Positions 16,580 through 24,926 of a stretch of 33,930 bases of DNA are shown one piece after another (position 1 is the stretch's first letter; every line of letters begins with the position of its first letter). Both the position numbers and the translations under genes were made by a program. The notes beneath the pieces were generated by a model, which searched no databases, had not been told where the DNA came from, and saw only the letters and a list, made by a program, of their open reading frames with translations. The stretch comes from an uncultured Alphaproteobacteria bacterium (GTDB lineage Bacteria > Pseudomonadota > Alphaproteobacteria > Rhodobacterales > Rhodobacteraceae), in the NCBI GenBank assembly GCA_902570265.1, contig CACFXF010000018.1:1-33930 (forward strand), given 5' to 3'.

Positions 16580-17511
16580 TCATCGCGATTTAATAGTTGC
16601 AATCAATCTTTTAGTTAGGCTCTCTCTGACAAACACATAAATGCCACTAATTATAATTAGTCCCATTCCTATAAAAGAATAAATATCTGGTATTTCATTA
16701 AAAATTATATAACCAGATATTAGAGAATATATTAGCAAAACATACTCAAATGGTGCATTTGCTGAAGGTAAACCTATTCTGTAAGCAGAAACTAAACAAA
16801 AAATACCTGCAGTACCAACGACAGCTATAATAATTAATATATATATTATATTTAAATCTGTTAAGTTCCACTTTGTGGATAGAATACTAAATAGGGGTAA
16901 ACTAGATACAGATTGATTAATTAAAATAATAGAAAGTGAAGATCCTAAAATAACTCCCCCCAAATATATATGAAATGATTGCTGAAAGGAATTATCTTTA
17001 TCGCTAGTTATTTTTGATAGTATCATACTAATAGAATAAGAAAATGCAGTAAAAATTGGTAATAGAATGTACCAGTTGAAGTTATGAATAGACGGTTTGA
17101 TGATTAGTAAAGTTCCAACACAACAAATTATAATTGCTAAAATTCTATGATATCCAATTGGATTTTTGAGTATAAAAACTGAAAGAATTGTAACCATAAT
17201 TGGATTTGTAAAAAATAAAGCATTGGCTTCTGCCAATGGTATTTTTGTAAGGGATATGTAGAAACAAACAAAACCTAGAAAAAAAATGTACCACGTAATA
17301 AAGCAATAAAGGGGTAATTTGATTTATAAGTTATTCTCTTTTGATTTAAATAAAGATATCCAGTTAAAAGAATAAAACCTAGGATTGCTCTAAAAACTAG
17401 TATTTGAAGTATTGAAGTATTTGCTATTATAAGTTTGATAAAAATATCTTGTATACAAAACAAGCTCATTCCTAAAAGTATTAACAAAATACCTAGACGT
17501 TCGTTTTCCAT
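16580..17511 (-). pseudogene. EamA/DMT-family transporter, interrupted by a one-base frameshift
   Basis: Two frames together form one EamA (drug/metabolite transporter) protein of about 310 residues with roughly ten membrane spans. The first part (17511-17275) covers MENERLGILLILLGMSLFC to ALLRGTFFF and ends at TAG. The second (from about 17277 to 16580) carries LAEANALFFTNP and the C-terminal repeat. The break is at a run of eight T on the coding strand (17279-17286). With nine T, or a -1 shift on T-TTT-TTC, it reads on as FFFLGFVCFYISLTKIP, which fits the family. The cargo is unknown. It may be a sequencing error, a young pseudogene or a slippage-decoded gene. Confidence 0.8.
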
Positions 17512-17550
17512 ATTTATGACCTTGCATACTTATTTAAGGTCACCATTTAC

Positions 17551-17580
17551 TAAAAAATTCTCTTAAGTCAACAGAGAATT
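17551..17580 (-). terminator. Rho-independent terminator after the DhaK gene
   Basis: An 8-bp stem AGAGAATT/AATTCTCT (17573-17580 with 17556-17563) with a 9-base loop is followed on the minus strand by a run of T. It lies 54 bases after the DhaK stop and before the EamA start, so it likely ends the eight-gene importer/kinase transcript. Confidence 0.6.
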
Positions 17581-17633
17581 AAATCATGGTTTATGAGGAA
17601 TTTTATTTCAATAAAATTGAACAGAATATTAAT

Positions 17634-18626
17634 CTAAATTTTCCATCTTAATGCCGCTGTATGTACTGCAGATTCCCAATGCTGAGTTATTTTTTCATCA
17701 AGTTTTGTTATTGAAAAAGATGCACCGGCCATATCAAGAGAAGTTGTATAATTTCCAACAAGAGAGTGGCTAACTTTAATTCCTTCTTTCTCCAAAATCT
17801 TTTGACCGACATCAAATAATAGATAAAGTTCCATTAAAGGGGTGCCACCAAACCCATTTACATGCATCAATACTTCTTGATTTTTATTTGGTTTAAGATC
17901 TTCAATAATAGTACTAATAATATCATTTGTTATTTCGTTCGCCGTTTTAATTTTCTCTCTTTTTCTACCTGGTTCACCATGTATTCCTACTCCAAATTCC
18001 ATCTCTTCTGCACCAATTTCAAAGGTAGGTTTTCCAGCTGCGGGAACAGTACAACTAGTGAATGCAACCCCCATTGACGCTGTAACATTATTTACATGAT
18101 CACCAAATAATTTGCATTCTTCTAAAGATGCACCAGTTTCAGCAAGGCTACCTACTGTTTTTTCAACTATCATGGTGCCAGCAACACCTCTTCTTCCAGT
18201 TGTAAAAGTTGAATCTTCAACTGCAACATCATCATTTACAAGGATAGTCTCATGATCAAAATCGATCATATCAGCACCCATTTCAAAATTCATGATATCA
18301 CCAGAATAATTTTTAACTATAAATAAAATACCTTTTCCATTATGGACTTTACTAGCAGCAGCCTCCATTTGGTCTGGTGTAGGAGCACTGAATACTTGAC
18401 CAGGACATGCAGCATCGAGCATTCCATGACCAACAAATCCTCCATGCAGAGGTTCATGACCTGACCCACCACCAGATATTAAGGATACTTTATCAACAGC
18501 TGGTTTTTTAGCTCTATATATAAAGTCTGGAGAAAAGTTAACTTTAATTATATCTGGATGGGCTTTTTGAAACCCTGATAAACTCTCAGTTAGAATTTCT
18601 TCAACTTTGTTAACAAATTTTTTCAT
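17634..18626 (-). CDS. dhaK: Dihydroxyacetone kinase subunit DhaK
   Basis: The 330-residue protein matches DhaK, the substrate-binding subunit that covalently holds dihydroxyacetone or a similar short ketose. The substrate-binding His216 is in FGVGIHGEPG, and the glycine motif SGGGSGHEPLHGGFVGHGM is intact. It pairs with DhaL encoded just upstream; AGAGGG at the end of dhaL serves as its ribosome site. No DhaM phosphotransferase or other PTS gene is in the window, so the phosphate donor is open: ATP directly, or a DhaM encoded elsewhere. In this operon the substrate could be dihydroxyacetone, erythrulose or another small ketose. Confidence 0.93.
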   Translation of the reverse strand: MKKFVNKVEEILTESLSGFQKAHPDIIKVNFSPDFIYRAKKPAVDKVSLISGGGSGHEPLHGGFVGHGMLDAACPGQVFSAPTPDQMEAAASKVHNGKGILFIVKNYSGDIMNFEMGADMIDFDHETILVNDDVAVEDSTFTTGRRGVAGTMIVEKTVGSLAETGASLEECKLFGDHVNNVTASMGVAFTSCTVPAAGKPTFEIGAEEMEFGVGIHGEPGRKREKIKTANEITNDIISTIIEDLKPNKNQEVLMHVNGFGGTPLMELYLLFDVGQKILEKEGIKVSHSLVGNYTTSLDMAGASFSITKLDEKITQHWESAVHTAALRWKI

Positions 18627-18637
18627 CTTTCTACCCT

Positions 18638-19258
18638 CTATTTTATATATTCATCACATATTGCATTTATAGCAAGCTGTGAAGATCTAGCTCCAGGATC
18701 TATGTGACCTATTGCTCTTTCTCCTAAAAAGGAAGCTCTTCCCTTAGTAGCCATTATATCTTTGGTAGATAACATACCTTCTTCAGCAACCATTTTAATT
18801 TTTTCTGCAACTGTTTGTATATTTTTTTCATTTTTCAATTCTGTCAGTGATAAAGAAACAGGAATTAAAACGTCTAGCATAGTTTTTTCACCTATGTCTG
18901 CCTTTCCCCTTTTCTTTGTTGCTTCGACACCCTCATAAAACATTGCAGCAAGATTTTCTAAATCATTTGATTCTTTGGAATATTTCTTAGACATGCCCAT
19001 TAATAATGTTGCAAATAATGCTCCAGAGGATCCTCCTACTGTAGTCATAATTTTCATACCTATTTTTTTAAATACTTCTTCAGGAGATAAATTTGAAAGC
19101 TCATGCTCTAGTTTCAAGGCTTCGTTTAAACCTCTCTGTATGTTAAAAATATGATCACCGTCACCAATAGCTTGATCTAGCTTTTCAATTTCATCTTTGT
19201 TTAAATCAATAGTTTTTTTTATATTTTTTAGTGCTAAAAATATATTTTCTGAATCCAT
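18638..19258 (-). CDS. dhaL: Dihydroxyacetone kinase subunit DhaL
   Basis: The 206-residue protein is the nucleotide-binding subunit of a two-part dihydroxyacetone kinase. The Mg-binding aspartates are in LDQAIGDGDHIFN (Asp28, Asp33, Asp35), and the nucleotide loop GGSSGALFATLLMGM and the conserved GEKTMLD block are present. In PTS-type systems DhaL keeps ADP bound as a cofactor; in ATP-type kinases this domain exchanges ATP. Sequence alone does not say which applies. It starts 2 bases after the stop of the second ATPase gene, tying the kinase firmly to the importer operon. Confidence 0.93.
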   Translation of the reverse strand: MDSENIFLALKNIKKTIDLNKDEIEKLDQAIGDGDHIFNIQRGLNEALKLEHELSNLSPEEVFKKIGMKIMTTVGGSSGALFATLLMGMSKKYSKESNDLENLAAMFYEGVEATKKRGKADIGEKTMLDVLIPVSLSLTELKNEKNIQTVAEKIKMVAEEGMLSTKDIMATKGRASFLGERAIGHIDPGARSSQLAINAICDEYIK

Positions 19259-19260
19259 AA

Positions 19261-20268
19261 TTAAATTCTCATCCCATTGTTATCGAAATAAAGTATTTTG
19301 TTATCATTAAGATTAATCTTAATTTTTTTACCTTCCTCAAAATTTTCTGATGATTGAGTTAAAAGCATTCCATTAAGATCATCTGATTTAAAAGAAATTA
19401 CGGTTTCTGCTCCTAATAGCTCAACTGTTTCAATATAAACATCATAATTGCCTTTAGCTGTAATTGATATATCCTCTGGCCTTATTCCGGCAAAAGAAGC
19501 CATATTTTTTTTTGAAATTTTTATTTTGTTTAAGTCAAATATATTTATCTTGGGTGACCCAAGCCTATTTGCCACATATATTGAGTTTGGGTTATCATAA
19601 ATCTCTTCAGGAGTGCCTACTTGTGATAGAACTCCATCTTTTAAAACTCCAATTCTATCAGCCATAGTTGTAGCTTCAACATGATCATGTGTCACATAAA
19701 GAATAGTAGCATTTAAATCTTTTTGGATTTTTTTGAGTTCTATCCTTAATTCTTCTCTCAACTTTGCATCTAAAGAGGATAGTGGTTCATCCATCAGGTA
19801 GATATTTGGATTTCTAACTAATGCTCTCCCCAAAGAGACTCTTTGCATTTCACCACCTGATAATTGGGTAGCTTTATTTTTGAGTTTATTCTCAATTTTA
19901 AGAAGTTTTGCAATTTCAGTCACTTTTTTATCAATTTCTAGTTTTGTTTCTTTTCTTAAAGGTGAACGAAGTGGGAAAGCTAAGTTGTCATATACTGAAT
20001 AATGTGGATAAAGAGAAAATTGTTGAAAAACATATGACGTATCACGAAAGGCAGGTTGCACATCATTAATTATTTCTTCATCAAAAAATATATTCCCTTT
20101 ATCAGGTTGCTCTAATCCAGAAATAATTCTTAGAGTAGTCGTTTTACCGGCTCCGGTAGGGCCTAATAGAACAAAAAACTCACCATCAAAAATTTCTAAA
20201 TTAAGATTTTCAAGGGCACATGTTTTTCCAAAATTCTTATAAACATTTTCAAGCTTTATTGATGCCAT
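19261..20268 (-). CDS. ABC transporter ATP-binding protein (second of a pair)
   Basis: This 335-residue MalK/UgpC-type ATPase has Walker A GPTGAGKTT (residues 36-44), signature LSGGEMQRVSLGRAL, Walker B IYLMDEPLSSLD and switch His in YVTHDH, with a C-terminal regulatory domain. It directly abuts a second, different ATPase gene. Paired ATPases of this kind occur in rhizobial glycerol importers (GlpS/GlpT), suggesting a heterodimer. That parallel and the following dhaL-dhaK favour glycerol or another small polyol or ketose as cargo, though this is inference. Confidence 0.94.
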   Translation of the reverse strand: MASIKLENVYKNFGKTCALENLNLEIFDGEFFVLLGPTGAGKTTTLRIISGLEQPDKGNIFFDEEIINDVQPAFRDTSYVFQQFSLYPHYSVYDNLAFPLRSPLRKETKLEIDKKVTEIAKLLKIENKLKNKATQLSGGEMQRVSLGRALVRNPNIYLMDEPLSSLDAKLREELRIELKKIQKDLNATILYVTHDHVEATTMADRIGVLKDGVLSQVGTPEEIYDNPNSIYVANRLGSPKINIFDLNKIKISKKNMASFAGIRPEDISITAKGNYDVYIETVELLGAETVISFKSDDLNGMLLTQSSENFEEGKKIKINLNDNKILYFDNNGMRI

Positions 20269-21357
20269 TTAATTTAACTTAATATATTTACTTTCAATTG
20301 CATTATCTGTTTTACCATCAAAAATAATTCCTGATTTTTGGTCAAAATTTACTCTTACATTTGAACCTATTTGAGCATTTGTTTGATTTGTAACACGAAC
20401 TTTAAAATCACAAAACTCTGATTTAATAGTAAGAATTTTGCGTGCTCCTAAATATTCTGAGCCAAAAACCACACCTGAGATTCCTTTTTTATCGGTGAGG
20501 AACATTTTTTCTGGTCTTATTCCAAGATAATTGATAGTGGAGTTTGTACCACCTATTGATTGTGGAACATCATAATTTTCTCCATTAATCACTATTTTAT
20601 CTTGGGTTTTTTCAATTGTGTGATGTATTGGGATAAAGTTCATTGCTGGTGAACCTATAAAAGAGCCAACAAATTTATTTCTTGGTCTCAAATATATTTC
20701 CCTAGGAGTACCAAACTGTACAATTTTTCCTTTATTCATTACAGCTATTCTGTCCCCCATTGACATTGCTTCAAGTTGATCATGGGTAACATATACGGTT
20801 GTTGCTTTAATATCGTTATGTAACTTCCTTAATTCTAGGCACATTAACTCTCTAAACTCAGCATCAAGTGTACCTAAGGGTTCATCCATTAAAAAAGCTT
20901 TTGGTCTTCGTACTATGGCTCGTCCTAAAGCGACTCTTTGTCTATCTCCACCTGACAAACTAGAAACTTTAGAATTCAATAAATGTTGAATTCTTAATAA
21001 CTCAGAAACTTCCTCTATTCTTTTATTTATTTCAGTTCGTTTGTATCTTTGCATTTTAAGGGGGAAAGCAAGGTTTCTTTTAACATTCAGATGTGGGTAT
21101 AAAGCAAATAATTGAAATACAAAGGCTATATCTCTTTGAGATGCTCGCAGAAAAGTTACATCTTCATTATCTAGCAAAATTTTTCCAGATGTTGGCAACT
21201 CTAATCCTGCAATCATTCGTAGGGTTGTTGTTTTTCCACACCCAGAAGGGCCCAGTAGTATAAAAAATTCATTATCAAAAATTGTTAAATTTGACTTTTC
21301 AACAGCGACAAAATCGTCAAATGATTTTTCTAAATTTTCTAATTTAATTTCTGACAT
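20269..21357 (-). CDS. ABC transporter ATP-binding protein (first of a pair)
   Basis: This 362-residue MalK/UgpC-type ATPase has Walker A GPSGCGKTT, signature LSGGDRQRVALGRAI, Walker B AFLMDEPLGTLD, switch His in YVTHDQ, and a C-terminal OB-type regulatory domain. Its stop directly abuts the start of the second ATPase. Its own ATG lies immediately after the stop of the small membrane protein gene, so all three are probably translated in sequence. Both ATPases keep all catalytic motifs, so neither looks like a dead partner. Confidence 0.94.
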   Translation of the reverse strand: MSEIKLENLEKSFDDFVAVEKSNLTIFDNEFFILLGPSGCGKTTTLRMIAGLELPTSGKILLDNEDVTFLRASQRDIAFVFQLFALYPHLNVKRNLAFPLKMQRYKRTEINKRIEEVSELLRIQHLLNSKVSSLSGGDRQRVALGRAIVRRPKAFLMDEPLGTLDAEFRELMCLELRKLHNDIKATTVYVTHDQLEAMSMGDRIAVMNKGKIVQFGTPREIYLRPRNKFVGSFIGSPAMNFIPIHHTIEKTQDKIVINGENYDVPQSIGGTNSTINYLGIRPEKMFLTDKKGISGVVFGSEYLGARKILTIKSEFCDFKVRVTNQTNAQIGSNVRVNFDQKSGIIFDGKTDNAIESKYIKLN

Positions 21358-21531
21358 CTAATCTGGAAAATGACTGGTGATTATAAATCCTAATGTTCCA
21401 ACAAGGATTACAATGAATGAATAGGAATAAAGTATCATATGAAATGGTTGTAAAAGCATAAAAACTCCTACTAAAATAATTACCATTGATAAATTCTCCC
21501 AAATAACTCTTCTGAATATTTTTCTAAACAT
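21358..21531 (-). CDS. Small two-helix membrane protein in the importer operon
   Basis: This short frame encodes 57 residues, starting MFRKIFRRVIWENLSM and ending TSHFPD. A basic N-terminus precedes two hydrophobic segments, about residues 16-25 and on to 34, then 36-52. It fills the gap between permease and ATPase genes exactly: the ATG is 11 bases after the permease stop, and its TAG touches the next ATG. A small membrane protein of unclear role (GlpU/DUF2160) is encoded in rhizobial glycerol importer operons. This one is shorter, and I cannot confirm homology. No strong ribosome site is visible. It may be an accessory importer subunit. Confidence 0.65.
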   Translation of the reverse strand: MFRKIFRRVIWENLSMVIILVGVFMLLQPFHMILYSYSFIVILVGTLGFIITSHFPD

Positions 21532-21542
21532 TTTTTAACTTT

Positions 21543-22490
21543 CTACTTTCTGACTGCTCCAAAAGTAATTCCTCTTAAGAGGTGTTTTCTTAGAACTACA
21601 GTAAATATCATTACAGGTATCAAAAATAATGTTGTCCCAGCACCTATTGCTGACCAGTCTTGTCCTCCTTCTCCAATAATTGTGGGAATAAATGGTGGAG
21701 CTGTTTGTGCATTAAATTGTGTTAGCAATACTGCAAAAGCATATTCATTCCATGAAAAAATCATACAAAAAATGGCGGTTGCTGCTATCCCTGTTGTTGC
21801 CTGAGGCAAAACAATTTTAAAAAAGGCTCCCATTCTAGTATATCCGTCTATCATGGCTGCTTCTTCATACTCTCTCGGTATTTCATCCATAAACCCTTTT
21901 AGCAACCAAACTGCAAGACTTAAGTTAACAACCGTATATAGTATTATCATTCCTAAATGCGTATCGCCTAAACCTATCTTTCTATACATTATAAAAATAG
22001 GAACAGCTACAGCAATTGGTGGAAACATCCGGGTGGATAAAATAAAGAACATAAGATCATCTTTAAGAGGAATTTTGAATCTGGAAAATGCATAAGCTGC
22101 TAGAGCCCCCAAAAAAACAGAAAGAAAAGTTGCACCAAATCCGATTATCAGTGAGTTAGCATATCGTCCAAAAAATTTAGAAGGTCCAGCTATAACCATT
22201 TCTCTACTTCTTACTAGTTCCTCATACCAAGTTTCAGGAGGTGGTAAAGCTTCTAAATATTCTTGTGATTGTCTTGTTCTGGTAGTAAAAAGGTTAACAT
22301 ATCCCTCTAATGATGGTTCAAAAAATACCTCAGGAGGATATGTTATTGAGCTTGTAACGCTCTTAAATCCAGTTAGAATTATCCAAGTGATAGGAATTAG
22401 TGTAACTACAGCGTAAACAATAATGATTAGTGCTGCTAGTTTTCTTGAAAAGCCACTGGATTCAGTAGGTGATCTTGAAATATCTACCAT
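21543..22490 (-). CDS. ABC transporter permease, MalG/UgpE-like
   Basis: This 315-residue inner-membrane subunit has its first span at about residues 20-40, then an unusually long periplasmic stretch (TTRTRQSQEYLEALPPPETW), then the permease core. The coupling loop EIPREYEEAAMIDGYTRMG sits near residue 215. Its ATG shares one base with the stop of the upstream permease gene (TAATG), showing translational coupling. Confidence 0.94.
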   Translation of the reverse strand: MVDISRSPTESSGFSRKLAALIIIVYAVVTLIPITWIILTGFKSVTSSITYPPEVFFEPSLEGYVNLFTTRTRQSQEYLEALPPPETWYEELVRSREMVIAGPSKFFGRYANSLIIGFGATFLSVFLGALAAYAFSRFKIPLKDDLMFFILSTRMFPPIAVAVPIFIMYRKIGLGDTHLGMIILYTVVNLSLAVWLLKGFMDEIPREYEEAAMIDGYTRMGAFFKIVLPQATTGIAATAIFCMIFSWNEYAFAVLLTQFNAQTAPPFIPTIIGEGGQDWSAIGAGTTLFLIPVMIFTVVLRKHLLRGITFGAVRK

Positions 22491-23395
22491 TATCTATCCT
22501 TAATTTTATTCATGACTTTTACATAAACGTTACCAAACCCAAAGATAGTAACAAATAAAATTACAGCATAAGCAGAGCTATAGCCTGTCTTCCACTTTTC
22601 AAAGGCCTCTCGTTTTAATTGTATAGAAGCAAGCTCTGTTGCAGATCCAGGTCCCCCAGATGTCAATTCTACTACCATATCGAACATTTTGAAATTTTCT
22701 ATTCCTCTAAATAACAATGCCAATAATAAAAAAGGTAGAACTGAGGGAAGTGTAATATAGATAAATTGCTGTAGTCTATTTGCTCTATCAACTTCTGCAG
22801 CCTCGTATAAATAATTTGGTATGGATCTCAAACCAGCAAGGCAAATTAACATTGTGAATGGTGTCCACATCCATGTATCAACTATAACTATTGCCCAAGG
22901 TGCTAAAGTACTGCTTCCGATCATATCAAAAGGTCCAAAATCATAAAAAAAGTTCACTATATAATTAAACAATCCTACTTGAGGGTTGTATAGATAAGTC
23001 CAGAAAACACCAACAACTGCGGGAGATAACATCATTGGTAAGACTATTAGTGTGGTAAGAAGTTCATTTCCTTTGAACTTTTTATTTAATAATAAAGCTA
23101 GTCCCAACCCAATGATAGCTTGTAATAATAATGTCCAAAACATAAAGCTAGCTGTAATTTGCATTCTTTCCCAAATAGCTTCTTTCCCGAGAATTTTGAC
23201 ATAATTTTTTAACCCTACCCATTTGATTTCTTTACCTAATTTATTAGCATAAAAATTAGTGAATGACATACTTACTGCATATATCAATGGATATATATTA
23301 ATAGCCAAAAGGAGTAGTAGTGTTGGAGTAATAAAGATCCAAGCTACTGCTCTGTCGGATAAACCTTTGGCTTTATGAAGTATCTTTTTTTTCAT
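22490..23395 (-). CDS. ABC transporter permease, MalF/UgpA-like
   Basis: This 301-residue permease has about six membrane spans starting with VAWIFITPTLLLLLAINIYP. The coupling loop is SIPNYLYEAAEVDRANRLQQ, followed by FIYITLPSVLP. The ATG at 23395 has no recognisable ribosome site: the sequence just before it is the U-tract of a terminator-like hairpin followed by CTCCTTA. Its production may therefore depend on readthrough and be set low compared with the binding protein. Confidence 0.94.
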   Translation of the reverse strand: MKKKILHKAKGLSDRAVAWIFITPTLLLLLAINIYPLIYAVSMSFTNFYANKLGKEIKWVGLKNYVKILGKEAIWERMQITASFMFWTLLLQAIIGLGLALLLNKKFKGNELLTTLIVLPMMLSPAVVGVFWTYLYNPQVGLFNYIVNFFYDFGPFDMIGSSTLAPWAIVIVDTWMWTPFTMLICLAGLRSIPNYLYEAAEVDRANRLQQFIYITLPSVLPFLLLALLFRGIENFKMFDMVVELTSGGPGSATELASIQLKREAFEKWKTGYSSAYAVILFVTIFGFGNVYVKVMNKIKDR

Positions 23396-23402
23396 TAAGG
23401 AG

Positions 23403-23428
23403 AAAAAAGGGGTAGTTTTGACTACCCC
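23403..23428 (-). terminator. Intra-operon terminator-like hairpin after the binding-protein gene
   Basis: On the minus strand GGGGTAGT pairs perfectly with ACTACCCC (23409-23428, 4-base loop), followed at once by six T (23403-23408). It starts 18 bases after the binding-protein stop, and only 7 bases separate the T-run from the permease ATG. It is a textbook intrinsic terminator inside an operon, expected to give partial termination. Confidence 0.8.
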
Positions 23429-23446
23429 CCTAAATTCAATAGTTGA

Positions 23447-24760
23447 TTATAATTTGCCGTCAGCTTCAAAAACCTCAACCCATTCTTCAATTATTTTGTC
23501 GAGAGCTTCTTGTGCTGAACCTTTGCCATTAACCACGTAATCATGTACATGCTCTTGCATAGGTAACATTAATTCAACAAATGTTGGTTCTTGCCAAAAA
23601 TCCTTAACAATACCCATAGAATCTAAAAAACCTTGGGCATATACTGCAGAATTAACAAAATCTGGAGATCCAAGCACATCTTTGTGACAAGAGTAACCTC
23701 CTAGATCCCACCATTTTTGTTGCACATCTGGTTGAGCAAACCATTTGATATATTGCAATGCAAGATCTTTTTTATCTGAATAATTAACTACTGATATACC
23801 TTGTCCTCCTAAGGTTGCTGCAGAAACTTTCTGTGATGGATTAGCAAAAAAACCTGTTACTCTTCCATCTGCGTCTTCTTTAGAAACACCAGGCCAGAAA
23901 GCATACCAATTCATTTGAAACGCAACTTGACCAGATTTATAAGCATCAAGATTAGCTACCATATATGCATCTGAATGACCTGGAGGAGCACAATCCTCAT
24001 ACATTTTTCTATAAAATTCAAGTGCTTCTACAACATTAGGTGCATTAAAATACCCTTCCATATCATAAGGCTTATTAGGATTTTCATATTCCATACCCCA
24101 TGCATACATAGCGGCTGTAACACCCATTGTAATACCCTCAGAACCTCTTTCAGTATTGATTGCAGCTCCATATCTTACTTGTCCGTCAATTTCTCTACCT
24201 TGAAAGAAAGTACACATATCATAAAGTTGATCCCAATTTTTAGGTACACCTAAATCATAACCATGTTTAGCTTTAAATTCAGAATTTAACTCTGGTCTGT
24301 CAAACCAATCTTTTCTGTAGGCCCACGCAAGTGCGTCTCCCATAGCTGGTAAAGCATAATAATTTTCGCTTCCTTTTGGCCATGTGGAATAGGCATATAC
24401 TGTCGCATCAGAAAAGTCATTCATAGATATGCCTTCTTTATCAAAAAAATCGTTAAGTTTCACATAATGACCATAGGTTGCACCTCCACCTATCCACTGT
24501 GAATCACCTATTAACAAATCAAAAGTTTTTCCTTTGTTATTTAATTCGTTAAGCATTCTATCTGCAAAATTTGGCCAAGGGACAAATTCAAAGTTCACTT
24601 CAATGCCCGTTTGTGCAGTAAAGTCTTTACTAAGTTCTACTAGCGCATTTGCAGGATCCCAAGCTGCCCAACCAAGAGTGATACTCTCAGATTTTACTGC
24701 TTGTGTTGAGGATAATGCAAACACAATAGAAGAAATTAAAATTGCTATTTTATTTTTCAT
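23447..24760 (-). CDS. ABC transporter substrate-binding protein (sugar/polyol)
   Basis: This 437-residue family-1 type solute-binding protein has a Sec signal peptide (MKNKIAILISSIVFALSS, cut near AVKSES). The mature part starts ITLGWAAWDPANALVELSK and has many tryptophans (for example WYAFWPG, QQKWWDLGG), typical of sugar-stacking sites. GGAGGG precedes the ATG by 5 bases, a strong ribosome site. It is the first gene of the operon ending with dhaL-dhaK and is followed by a terminator-like hairpin. Cargo is unknown; a polyol or small sugar is inferred from the kinase and the divergent isomerase and dehydrogenase. Confidence 0.93.
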   Translation of the reverse strand: MKNKIAILISSIVFALSSTQAVKSESITLGWAAWDPANALVELSKDFTAQTGIEVNFEFVPWPNFADRMLNELNNKGKTFDLLIGDSQWIGGGATYGHYVKLNDFFDKEGISMNDFSDATVYAYSTWPKGSENYYALPAMGDALAWAYRKDWFDRPELNSEFKAKHGYDLGVPKNWDQLYDMCTFFQGREIDGQVRYGAAINTERGSEGITMGVTAAMYAWGMEYENPNKPYDMEGYFNAPNVVEALEFYRKMYEDCAPPGHSDAYMVANLDAYKSGQVAFQMNWYAFWPGVSKEDADGRVTGFFANPSQKVSAATLGGQGISVVNYSDKKDLALQYIKWFAQPDVQQKWWDLGGYSCHKDVLGSPDFVNSAVYAQGFLDSMGIVKDFWQEPTFVELMLPMQEHVHDYVVNGKGSAQEALDKIIEEWVEVFEADGKL

Positions 24761-24926
24761 ATTCCCTCCAATAAAATATTGTGAAACTCAATTATGAAGA
24801 TTTTTTAAAAAAAAACTAGTAAAAAAATGTTGAATAAAAAGAAAAATATCAAATAATCAATGAATGATATTAAACATAAAATTTTAATTTATTAATTATG
24901 ATTAAAAAATAGTCAAAGAGGTAGAA

